In this document: positions 40,853-48,010 of the stretch, piece after piece
Position numbering within the stretch: position 1 is the first letter of the stretch
How the letters are laid out: every line of letters starts with the position of its first letter
Program-made: the position numbers and the translations under genes
Assembly (NCBI RefSeq): GCF_001668575.1
Contig: NZ_LZMD01000075.1
Coordinates: 27,483-91,482 of the forward strand
Reading direction: 5' to 3'
DNA from: Mycobacterium sp. 1164985.4
GTDB lineage: Bacteria; Actinomycetota; Actinomycetes; Mycobacteriales; Mycobacteriaceae
DNA: 64,000 nucleotides
The notes under the pieces: generated by a model
What the model was told of the DNA's origin: nothing
The model's input: the letters and a program-made list of their open reading frames with translations, nothing else
The model's database searches: none

Positions 40853-41883
40853 CGTCACCGCGGAACGGCGCCGAACCGGTGACGCACGCGCCGGGCGGGG
40901 AGCTCCCCGATGTTTCACGTGAAACCCAAGCACCGGATGTTTCACGTGAAACGAAGCCCGAAACGGGCGGCGCCCCGGCAGAGGCCTGGTCGCAGAAGAA
41001 CGATCCGGGTGCGTGGGACGACCCCGCTGGGATCGACACCCCGATCGGGGCCGAGGCCGAACGCGCGGTGCGCTTGCTCCACGCCGCATCGAAGGGCAGC
41101 CTGCCACGGCCAGACCGCCAGCGGGTGTTCACGATCGCCAATCAAAAGGGCGGCGTCGGCAAGACGACGACAGCCGTCAACGTCGCGGCGGCCCTCGCGC
41201 TGCAGGGGTTGCAGACGCTCGTCATCGACCTCGACCCCCAGGGCAACGCGAGCACGGCATTGGGCATCGAACACCGGCCGGGCACGCCGTCGTCGTATGA
41301 AGTGTTGATCGGCGAGATACCACTCCGCGACGCCCTACAGCGCAGCCCGCACAACGACCGCCTCTACTGCGTGCCCGCGACTATTGACCTGGCCGGCGCC
41401 GAGATCGAGTTGGTCAGCATGGTCGCGCGCGAGGGACGGCTGCGCACCGCGCTGGCGTCGCTCACCGACTTCAACTTCGACTATGTGTTCATCGACTGCC
41501 CGCCGTCGCTGGGGCTGCTGACCATCAACGCGTTCGTCGCGGCACCCGAGGTGCTGATCCCCATTCAGTGCGAGTACTACGCGCTCGAGGGTGTCGGCCA
41601 GTTGATGCGGACAATCGAGATGGTCAAGGCACATCTCAACCCTCAACTCAATGTCACGACGGTCATCCTGACGATGTACGACGGGCGGACGAAGCTCGCC
41701 GATCAAGTGGCCTCCGATGTGCGGGCGCATTTCGGCAACAAGGTTCTTCGCACCGTCATCCCGCGCAGCGTGAAGGTGTCCGAGGCCCCCGGTTATGGGA
41801 TGACGATCCTCGGATACGACCCGGGGTCACGGGGGGCGATGAGCTATCTGGATGCGAGCCGTGAGATCGCGGAGCGCCGATGA
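40849..41883 (+). CDS. parA: Chromosome partitioning ATPase ParA
   Basis: A 344-residue Walker-type ATPase driving origin segregation with ParB and polar partners. A disordered N-terminus (1-90) carries VSRET twice, encoded by two parS sites. The deviant Walker A is NQKGGVGKTTTAVNV (about 100-114), followed by LVIDLDPQGNAS, the FDYVFIDCPPSLGLLT Walker B segment and PIQCEYYALEGV. ATG 40849 overlaps the rsmG stop. Confidence 0.95.
   Translation: MTSPRNGAEPVTHAPGGELPDVSRETQAPDVSRETKPETGGAPAEAWSQKNDPGAWDDPAGIDTPIGAEAERAVRLLHAASKGSLPRPDRQRVFTIANQKGGVGKTTTAVNVAAALALQGLQTLVIDLDPQGNASTALGIEHRPGTPSSYEVLIGEIPLRDALQRSPHNDRLYCVPATIDLAGAEIELVSMVAREGRLRTALASLTDFNFDYVFIDCPPSLGLLTINAFVAAPEVLIPIQCEYYALEGVGQLMRTIEMVKAHLNPQLNVTTVILTMYDGRTKLADQVASDVRAHFGNKVLRTVIPRSVKVSEAPGYGMTILGYDPGSRGAMSYLDASREIAERR
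40911..40926. promoter_or_regulatory. parS site 2 (within parA)
   Basis: TGTTTCACGTGAAACC matches the 16-bp parS palindrome at 15 of 16 positions. It lies in the parA 5' coding region and encodes part of DVSRET. Confidence 0.9.
40938..40953. promoter_or_regulatory. parS site 3 (within parA)
   Basis: TGTTTCACGTGAAACG matches parS at 15 of 16 positions. It lies 11 bp after site 2, in parA, and also encodes DVSRET. Confidence 0.9.
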
Positions 41884-41933
41884 GCGCTTGCGCGAAGAGC
41901 GTCGAACCCTGTCCGAACCGAAACAACCGATAA
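41880..41933 (+). CDS. 17-codon mini-ORF after parA
   Basis: ATG 41880 overlaps the parA stop as ATGA and opens MSACAKSVEPCPNRNNR, ending at TAA 41931-41933, 23 nt before the parB ATG. It may maintain coupling between parA and parB, or be incidental. Its first codons lie in a repeat whose second copy forms the parB ribosome-site region. Confidence 0.3.
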   Translation: MSACAKSVEPCPNRNNR

Positions 41934-41943
41934 GCGCTTGCGC
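41883..41943 (+). repeat. AGCGCTTGCGC direct repeat between parA and parB
   Basis: AGCGCTTGCGC occurs at 41883-41893 and 41933-41943, exactly 50 bp apart. Similarity extends a few bases to each side, the second copy running into the parB Shine-Dalgarno AAGGAG. The motif itself is a near-palindrome (AGCGC/GCGCT). Confidence 0.6.
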
Positions 41944-41956
41944 TAAGGAGAAGAAC

Positions 41957-42943
41957 ATGAGTCAACCCACCCGCAAGCGCAGCGGCCTCGGCCGGGGCCT
42001 GGCCTCGCTGATCCCCACCGGACCCGCCGACGGGGACAACACCGGGTTCGGTCCCCGGATGGGCGACGCTGCGGCCGACGTCGTGATCGGCGGCCCCTCC
42101 AACGGCAGCACGACAAACGAGGTCGGCGCGGTGTACCGCGAGATCGACCCGTCGGCGATCGAACCGAATCCCCGCCAGCCGCGCCAGGTCTTCGACGAAG
42201 AGGCGCTCGGCGAGCTCGTCCACTCGATACGTGAGTTCGGCCTCATGCAGCCGATCGTCGTGCGCGAACTGCCGGCGGCCGAAGCGGGAGCCGCGCGCTT
42301 CCAACTGGTGATGGGGGAGCGGCGGTGGCGAGCCGCCCAGGAGGCCGGGCTCGCCACCATCCCTGCGATCGTCCGCGAGACCACCGACGACAGCATGCTG
42401 CGCGACGCGCTGTTGGAGAACATTCACCGTGTGCAGCTGAACCCGTTGGAAGAGGCCGCCGCCTACCAACAACTGCTCGACGAGTTCGGGGTCACCCACG
42501 ATGAACTCGCGTCCCGAATCGGGCGGTCCCGGCCGGTGATCACCAACATGATCCGGCTGCTGCGCTTGCCGATCGCGGTGCAGCGCCGCGTCGCCGCCGG
42601 CGTGCTGTCGGCCGGCCATGCGCGCGCGCTTCTCTCCCTCGAAGCGGGACCGGAGAAACAGGAGGAGCTCGCCGCGCGGATCGTGGCCGAGGGCCTGTCG
42701 GTGCGAGCCACCGAGGAAGCGGTCACGCTCGCCAACAGCGCCGGCGCACCACCGCCGTCCGCGCCGAAGCGCAAGCCGATCAACATGCCGGGGCTCCAGG
42801 ACGTTGCTGAACGGCTGTCGACGGCGTTCGATACGCGGGTGACGGTCAGCTTGGGCAAACGCAAGGGCAAGATCGTGGTCGAATTCGGCTCGGTGGACGA
42901 CCTGCAACGCATAGTCGAACTGATGAGCGCATCTGAGCGGTGA
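41957..42943 (+). CDS. parB: Chromosome partitioning protein ParB
   Basis: A 328-residue CTPase/DNA-binding protein that loads at parS and spreads. N-terminal SGLGRGLASLIP is the ParA-interacting segment. The ParB N-domain has the IEPNPRQPRQVFDEEAL and GERRWRAAQ boxes. The helix-turn-helix region is TRKR-distal: GVTHDELASRIGRSRPVITNMIRLL (abridged). The C-terminal dimerisation domain ends ELMSASER. ATG 41957 with AAGGAG 8 nt upstream is clear. Confidence 0.96.
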   Translation: MSQPTRKRSGLGRGLASLIPTGPADGDNTGFGPRMGDAAADVVIGGPSNGSTTNEVGAVYREIDPSAIEPNPRQPRQVFDEEALGELVHSIREFGLMQPIVVRELPAAEAGAARFQLVMGERRWRAAQEAGLATIPAIVRETTDDSMLRDALLENIHRVQLNPLEEAAAYQQLLDEFGVTHDELASRIGRSRPVITNMIRLLRLPIAVQRRVAAGVLSAGHARALLSLEAGPEKQEELAARIVAEGLSVRATEEAVTLANSAGAPPPSAPKRKPINMPGLQDVAERLSTAFDTRVTVSLGKRKGKIVVEFGSVDDLQRIVELMSASER

Positions 42944-42968
42944 CCCACCATACCGGGTAATTACGTCA

Positions 42969-43035
42969 CTGTGACACAACCCGGGCCGACTCGGCGTGAA
43001 TGCCGCCCCCTGAAGGAAACCACCTGTGACACAAC
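42969..43035 (+). repeat. CTGTGACACAAC direct repeats
   Basis: CTGTGACACAAC occurs at 42969-42980 and 43024-43035, 55 bp start to start, in the 207-bp gap between parB and the next gene. They may be paired regulatory sites. Nothing else is recognised in this gap. Confidence 0.5.
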
Positions 43036-43150
43036 ACGTTTCGTCTCCCGCCCCAAGAGGCCCGCAAAACGGAGCGTCGACCAGGCCGCGTCCTTCTATC
43101 CTGGACTGGAAGCTGCACATCGCGGCATCGCGTAGGACTCGGGAAGTTTA

Positions 43151-43948
43151 GTGTCGGCACGCATCACGCCTCTTCGGCTCGAAGCCTTCGAGCAGTTGCC
43201 GAAGCATGCCCGCCGCTGTGTGTACTGGGAGGTCGATCCCCTCACCCTCGGGCGCGACGCCGCGGGGGCCGCGGTGCCGGGGGTCGACGATCACCTGTCG
43301 GATCCCGAGTTCGAGAAGGAAGCGTGGCTGTCAATGGTCATGCTCGAGTGGGGGTCGTGCGGTCAGGTCGCGGTGCAGTCCACGAACGAACAGTCCGACG
43401 ACGGCCTTCCCCCGTTGCGCGGAGATGAGGCCTGCCTCGGTTACGCCTTCTACGCGCCGCCCGGATCCGTGCCGCGGGCACGACGCTTTCCGACCGCACC
43501 CGTGAGCGCCGACGCGGTTCTGCTCACGTCGCTCGGCATCGAATCGGGGGAAGACACCGAGGGAATCTCGCGGGCGCTGATCTCCGCGGTCGTCGGCGAC
43601 CTGGTCCGCCGCGGTGCCCGCGCGCTCGAGGCCTTCGCGCACACCGCCGCGGTCAGCGAGCTCGCCGAACCGGGCGCGGTGACGCCGGAGCTGCGCCCGG
43701 TCCTCGAGGTTCTCGGTGACTGCTCGGTCGAACAGTGTGTGCTCGACTCCGACGTCCTCCTCGATGCGGGTTTCGTCGTCGTCTCCCAACACCGGTACTT
43801 CCCGCGGCTGCGGCTCGAGCTGGAGCAGGGGCTGGGCTGGAAGGCCGATGTCGAGGCGGCGCTGGAGCGATTGTTCGAGTTCGCTCAGATTCGACAACCG
43901 GTCGGGGCGGGCGCGGGCCCGGTCGGATTGACCGCGGCCGACGGCTAA
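43151..43948 (+). CDS. Conserved hypothetical protein (Rv3916c-type)
   Basis: A 265-residue soluble protein with the layout of a GNAT-fold protein: an early LRLEAFEQLPKHARRCVYWEVDP segment (abridged), then EKEAWLSMVMLEWGSCGQVA, then a central LGYAFYAPPGSVPRARRFP strand and a late FVVVSQHRYFPRLRLELE. Activity is not established. It occupies the same place as Rv3916c, after parB and convergent with cwlM, overlapping its stop by 4 nt. The start is GTG 43151. Confidence 0.75.
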   Translation: MSARITPLRLEAFEQLPKHARRCVYWEVDPLTLGRDAAGAAVPGVDDHLSDPEFEKEAWLSMVMLEWGSCGQVAVQSTNEQSDDGLPPLRGDEACLGYAFYAPPGSVPRARRFPTAPVSADAVLLTSLGIESGEDTEGISRALISAVVGDLVRRGARALEAFAHTAAVSELAEPGAVTPELRPVLEVLGDCSVEQCVLDSDVLLDAGFVVVSQHRYFPRLRLELEQGLGWKADVEAALERLFEFAQIRQPVGAGAGPVGLTAADG

Positions 43949-45144
43949 GAGGGGCTGACGCGGCCGGCGGCCTGCTCGACCGAGAGCTCGTGGGCCAGCA
44001 GTTCGGCGAATGTGAAAGTGCCTGTGGGACGGTCGTTTTTGCCCAGCAGGTAAAGCCGCTTGACGGCGGCGAGCATACCCTCGGCGATCGCGTCGCGGGC
44101 CTGCGTGGACACCAGCGTGGCCCGGTCGTGCGGGTTGGTGATGTAACCGACGTCGACCTGCACCGTGGGCATGCGCGTCAGGCGCAACAGGTCCCACGTC
44201 CGCCCATGGGTACGGCAGTCGCGTAATCCAGTGCGGGCCACCACTTCTCGCTGAATGAAATCGGCGAGGTTGCGCCCAATGGTCGACACTGAGCCGTGCG
44301 AGTTACCGAAGTGGAACGATGCGACGCCGTTGGCGGACGGAGTGGGCTGCGTGGCGCAGCGCAGGCTGATCATCAGGTCGGCGCCGACGGCGTTGGCGGT
44401 CGCGGCGCGTTCGGCATCCGACGGGGCGCGGTTGGCCGGCCGCGACAGGAAGGTCTCCATGCCGATGGCGGTCATCCGGCCCTCGAGACGACTTGCCAAG
44501 TCCCACAGGATGTCCGACTCGCTGATCGGGCCGTTCGGGCCCTGCATGATCTGACCATGGTCGTCGCCGCCGCGGCCCGGGTCGATGATGATCCGCTTGC
44601 CCGACAGGCGCGGACCGGAGCTGCGGACCAACTCCTCCTCGCGGATCGCGTGCGGAGAGCCGCCGGTGACGCGGGATCCCAGAAAGTACAAGGAGCGCAA
44701 CGTTTCCGGGCCGCAGATGCCGTCGGGGTACAGCCCGTACTCGCGTTGATAAGACATCAGCGCGTTGTGTGTTGCCAGCCCGAAATGACCGTCGACCAGT
44801 CCGGTGTAGAAGCCGAGATCCTGTAGGCGCGCTTGGAGTGTCGCGACGTCGTCGCCGAACATCGGTGCGCCGAACTGGTGACTGAGCGTGCGCGCACCGA
44901 GCCGGTACGACGCCTCCTTCAGCGCGCGGTACGTCGCCTCGCCGACGATCCCGTCAACCAGAAGCCCGCGATGCTGCTGGAAGGCGCGCACGGCCTGGTC
45001 GAGTTCCGCGTCGAAAACGTCGAGTGCGACATGCCTGCCAGTGGTGATCTCCTCGTCGGAGTTCTCGAGCATGCCCAGCGCCGTCAACGCAGCCCGGATC
45101 TCGGTGACCGCGGACCCGCGGTCACCGCGACGCAGACTGGACAT
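43945..45144 (-). CDS. cwlM: Peptidoglycan regulator CwlM (pseudo-amidase)
   Basis: A 399-residue protein (Rv3915 type). When phosphorylated by PknB it activates MurA in the cytoplasm and also interacts with MurJ/FhaA. Two peptidoglycan-binding-1 repeats (about 1-155) precede an Amidase_3 domain (about 180-360). The first zinc ligand is replaced: family DPGHGG reads DPGRGG here (Arg191), so catalysis is unlikely. No signal peptide is present, matching a cytoplasmic regulator. ATG 45144 is the chosen start. It ends the trxB-trxC-cwlM run. Confidence 0.95.
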   Translation of the reverse strand: MSSLRRGDRGSAVTEIRAALTALGMLENSDEEITTGRHVALDVFDAELDQAVRAFQQHRGLLVDGIVGEATYRALKEASYRLGARTLSHQFGAPMFGDDVATLQARLQDLGFYTGLVDGHFGLATHNALMSYQREYGLYPDGICGPETLRSLYFLGSRVTGGSPHAIREEELVRSSGPRLSGKRIIIDPGRGGDDHGQIMQGPNGPISESDILWDLASRLEGRMTAIGMETFLSRPANRAPSDAERAATANAVGADLMISLRCATQPTPSANGVASFHFGNSHGSVSTIGRNLADFIQREVVARTGLRDCRTHGRTWDLLRLTRMPTVQVDVGYITNPHDRATLVSTQARDAIAEGMLAAVKRLYLLGKNDRPTGTFTFAELLAHELSVEQAAGRVSPS

Positions 45145-45287
45145 ATGCGGCCTTTCAGTCACGGTTGTCAGCTGCGCAAAGGCGCCGACCAAGTTGACGG
45201 GCTAGGCACGATTGTCGCAGACACACCGCCGATTCAAGAAAACCCCAGGCCGGTGTCCGCGTCCCGGATTACCTATGGAGGCGGGTA

Positions 45288-45623
45288 TCAGAGCACGTCA
45301 GCGAGCTCGCGCAGCAGCGCAGCCTTACCTTTTGCGCCGACGATCCGCTTCACGGGGGAGCCGTCCTTGAAAACGATGAGCGTCGGTATCGACACCACCT
45401 GAAAATCGCGGGCGGTGGCCGGGTTCGCGTCGACATCGAGTTTCACAACCGTCAGCGCGCCGGCCTTCTCGGTGGCGATCTCTTCCAGCACCGGGGCGAT
45501 CATCTTGCACGGACCGCACCAGGTCGCCCAGAAGTCCACCAGCACCGGTGTCCTGCTGGACAACACGTCCGCAGAGAACGTGTCGTCGGTCACCGCAACG
45601 GTGGTTCCAGTGGTCTCGGTCAT
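45288..45623 (-). CDS. trxC: Thioredoxin
   Basis: An 111-residue thioredoxin with the active site FWATWCGPCKM (about residues 28-38) and the cis-Pro segment SIPTLIVFKDG. Reduced by TrxB, it maintains cytoplasmic thiols. ATG 45623 is preferred since AGGAG lies just upstream; an upstream in-frame start would overlap trxB. It is 14 nt downstream of trxB, same operon. Confidence 0.95.
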   Translation of the reverse strand: MTETTGTTVAVTDDTFSADVLSSRTPVLVDFWATWCGPCKMIAPVLEEIATEKAGALTVVKLDVDANPATARDFQVVSIPTLIVFKDGSPVKRIVGAKGKAALLRELADVL

Positions 45624-45637
45624 CAGTGGTGCTCCTA

Positions 45638-46609
45638 TCAAACGGGGGTTTCGGTGGTCTCATCGATTGGGCCGGAACCGATTTCGGCGAGCCAGCGTTC
45701 GGCGTCGATGGACGCCGAGCAGCCGGTGCCCGCGGCGGTGATGGCCTGGCGGTAAGTGCGGTCGACGAGATCGCCTGCGGCGAAGACGCCTTCAATCGAA
45801 GTGCTGGTCGAACCCCGCAGCGTCACGACGTAACCGTCCTCGTCGAGGTCGACCTGGCCGCGGACCAGATCCGATCGAGGATCGTGGCCGATTGCGACGA
45901 ACACGCCGGTGACGGCGAGCTTGGACTCCTCGCCGGTCGCGGTGTTACGCAACCGGACTCCGCTGACCTTCGGGCTGCCCCCGATCTCGACGACCTCGGT
46001 GTTGGTCAGGAACGTGATCTTCTCGTTCGCGCGGGCCCGGTCCAGCATGATCCGGGAGGCGCGGAACTCGTCGCGGCGGTGCACCAGCGTGACGTTGCGG
46101 GCGAACTTGGTCAGGAAGATGGCCTCCTCCATCGCCGAGTCGCCGCCGCCGACCACGATGATGTCCTCGTCGCGGAAGAAGAAGCCGTCACACGTCGCGC
46201 ACGTGCTCACGCCCATGCCGAGCAGGGCCTCTTCACCGGGCACGCCGAGGTGCCGCGCGGCAGCGCCCATCGCGAGGATGACCGCTCGTGCCTGGTACGT
46301 GTCGTCACCGACGGTCACGGTCTTGATCGGGCCGTCGAGCGAAACCTCGTCGACGTCCTCCATGCGCAGGTCCGCACCGAAGCGCAGCGCCTGTTCGCGC
46401 ATCTCGTCCATCAGTTCGGGACCGGTGATTCCGTTGCGGAAACCGGGATAATTCTCCACCTCGGTGGTGGTCATCAGCGCGCCGCCGAATTGGACACCTT
46501 CGAACACCAGGGGCTTGAGCTGCGCGCGCGCCGCGTAGATGGCGGCGGTGTAACCGGCCGGGCCGGATCCGATGATGATCAGCTCGTGGACCGTGGATGT
46601 GGTGGTCAT
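45638..46609 (-). CDS. trxB: Thioredoxin-disulfide reductase
   Basis: A 323-residue FAD/NADPH flavoenzyme. FAD motif IIIGSGPAGYTAAIYAARA (about 11-29), redox-active CATC (about 145-148), NADPH motif VVGGGDSAMEEA (about 163-174) and C-terminal FAD segment GVFAAGDLVDRTYRQAITAAGTG (abridged) are all present. ATG 46609. In the region upstream, GGTGTAAACACC (46641-46652) is a small palindrome of unknown meaning. Confidence 0.96.
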   Translation of the reverse strand: MTTTSTVHELIIIGSGPAGYTAAIYAARAQLKPLVFEGVQFGGALMTTTEVENYPGFRNGITGPELMDEMREQALRFGADLRMEDVDEVSLDGPIKTVTVGDDTYQARAVILAMGAAARHLGVPGEEALLGMGVSTCATCDGFFFRDEDIIVVGGGDSAMEEAIFLTKFARNVTLVHRRDEFRASRIMLDRARANEKITFLTNTEVVEIGGSPKVSGVRLRNTATGEESKLAVTGVFVAIGHDPRSDLVRGQVDLDEDGYVVTLRGSTSTSIEGVFAAGDLVDRTYRQAITAAGTGCSASIDAERWLAEIGSGPIDETTETPV

Positions 46610-46703
46610 TTGCGCCTTTCTGCCGCATTCGTGCGACACCGGTGTAAACACCAGCGTAGGCGGTGGTGTTCCCCGGACTTTCCGAACAACCTCGGGGGAC
46701 AGA

Positions 46704-47312
46704 CTACGGTCGTTTGACCACGGTTTCGGCCAGCAGCCCACTGTGAGCCGCGTGGCACCCCGCGTCGACGACCACCGCGACCACGTCGCTCGCGGTGCGC
46801 GCGGGCAGGAGCAACACGACCGCCGGCCGCCCACCCATGGCGACGGTACGGGCGCCGAGGATGGGCGTGCTCGCCGGGTGGCCGAGTCCCTCGAGGCAGC
46901 CCGCGCGGCGACCGGGGTCCGCCAGCGGACCGTATTCGGGAGGTGCCGACAGCAGACCGGCGAGCTCGGGACCGGTCAGCGGCACGGTCGGCGGCGGGCG
47001 CGACACCGTGATGCGCTCGGCCGTCGGTGCGGGCCGGGAGAACCGGGGCGCAGGGTCGCGGACCAGCATCGACGTCCCGATGACGACGCCGGTCACTACG
47101 GCGGCAAGCCCGATGACGAGCCCGAGAACGTGGACACGACGCAGTCGGGGCCGCTCGACGGCGTGCGTGGGCTCGCGCGCGGCACGCAGCGCCGCGCCAA
47201 CGCGTTCGGCGACACCGGGAGGGACATCGGGCGCGGAGGCCTCGTCGTGCGCCAACCGGGCCAGGCCGCGGCGCACCCGTTCGACCGCCGGATCCGAGCC
47301 GTCGTCCTGCAT
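46704..47312 (-). CDS. Probable anti-sigma-M factor (Rv3912-type)
   Basis: A 202-residue protein with a cytoplasmic acidic/helical N-terminus (ERVRRGLARLAHDEASAP), one transmembrane helix (about residues 65-88, LGLVIGLAAVVTGVVIG) and an extracytoplasmic part with two cysteines (GCLEGLG and AGCHAAH). It is directly downstream of sigM, as in M. tuberculosis where Rv3912 (RsmA) restrains SigM. ATG 47312 is the first usable start after the sigM stop, although the reading frame stays open upstream. Confidence 0.7.
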   Translation of the reverse strand: MQDDGSDPAVERVRRGLARLAHDEASAPDVPPGVAERVGAALRAAREPTHAVERPRLRRVHVLGLVIGLAAVVTGVVIGTSMLVRDPAPRFSRPAPTAERITVSRPPPTVPLTGPELAGLLSAPPEYGPLADPGRRAGCLEGLGHPASTPILGARTVAMGGRPAVVLLLPARTASDVVAVVVDAGCHAAHSGLLAETVVKRP

Positions 47313-47368
47313 CTCAGCCAGTCTCCACCACGACAGGTGAGACGCGGCGGATATGCCGGCGGCTCCGA

Positions 47369-47944
47369 TCAGTCGGTGCGTGCGGTGGCCTGCGCGTCGA
47401 AGCAGTCGAGCGCCTCGGCCAGCTTGGACCGGGCGCGGGAACACCTGCTCTTCACGGTGCCTTCGGGGACCCCGAGCATGCGAGCGGTCTCGGCCACCGA
47501 ATACCCCTGCATGTCGACGGCGACCACGGCCGCACGCTGTTCGACGGGCAACCGCATGAGCGCCCGTTCGACGACGATCGCGGTGTCGACGTGCGAGGCC
47601 GGGTCGCCGACCTGTGCGATGTCGTCGGACAGTGTTTCGGCCGCTCGGATCTTGTTGCGCCGCAATCGATCCAGGCAGGCGTTGACCACGATGCGGTGCA
47701 ACCAGCTGTTGACCGCGGAGTCGTACCGGAAGGCGGGGGCCCGCCGGTGCGCCTTGAGCATGGCGTCCTGCAGAGCGTCGGCGGCGTCGTCGGGGTTGCG
47801 GCTGGTGATGCGTGCGATCCGGTACAGCTGGCGGTGGTGACGGTAGAACAACTCCTCGAACGCGTACCGGTCGCCTGCGACGTGCGCGGCGAGCAGTTCC
47901 GCGTCACTGCGCTGCCGACCGGACTGCCCCCCGAACGTCCCCAC
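47369..47944 (-). CDS. sigM: RNA polymerase ECF sigma factor SigM
   Basis: A 191-residue ECF sigma factor. Region 2 spans about 17-85 (AAHVAGDRYAFEELFYRHH, NPDDAADALQDAMLKAH). Region 4 spans about 125-175 with LPVEQRAAVVAVDMQGYSV and the recognition helix GVPEGTVKSRCSRARSKL. M. tuberculosis SigM drives Esx and lipid genes. It lies downstream of murJ by 66 nt and is followed by its likely anti-sigma gene. Confidence 0.93.
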   Translation of the reverse strand: MGTFGGQSGRQRSDAELLAAHVAGDRYAFEELFYRHHRQLYRIARITSRNPDDAADALQDAMLKAHRRAPAFRYDSAVNSWLHRIVVNACLDRLRRNKIRAAETLSDDIAQVGDPASHVDTAIVVERALMRLPVEQRAAVVAVDMQGYSVAETARMLGVPEGTVKSRCSRARSKLAEALDCFDAQATARTD

Positions 47945-48010
47945 AGCCGAACACTAAACGGGCCGGCGGGGGCCTCCCGACACATCTTTGCCGGGCTGGG
48001 GATGAACGGG

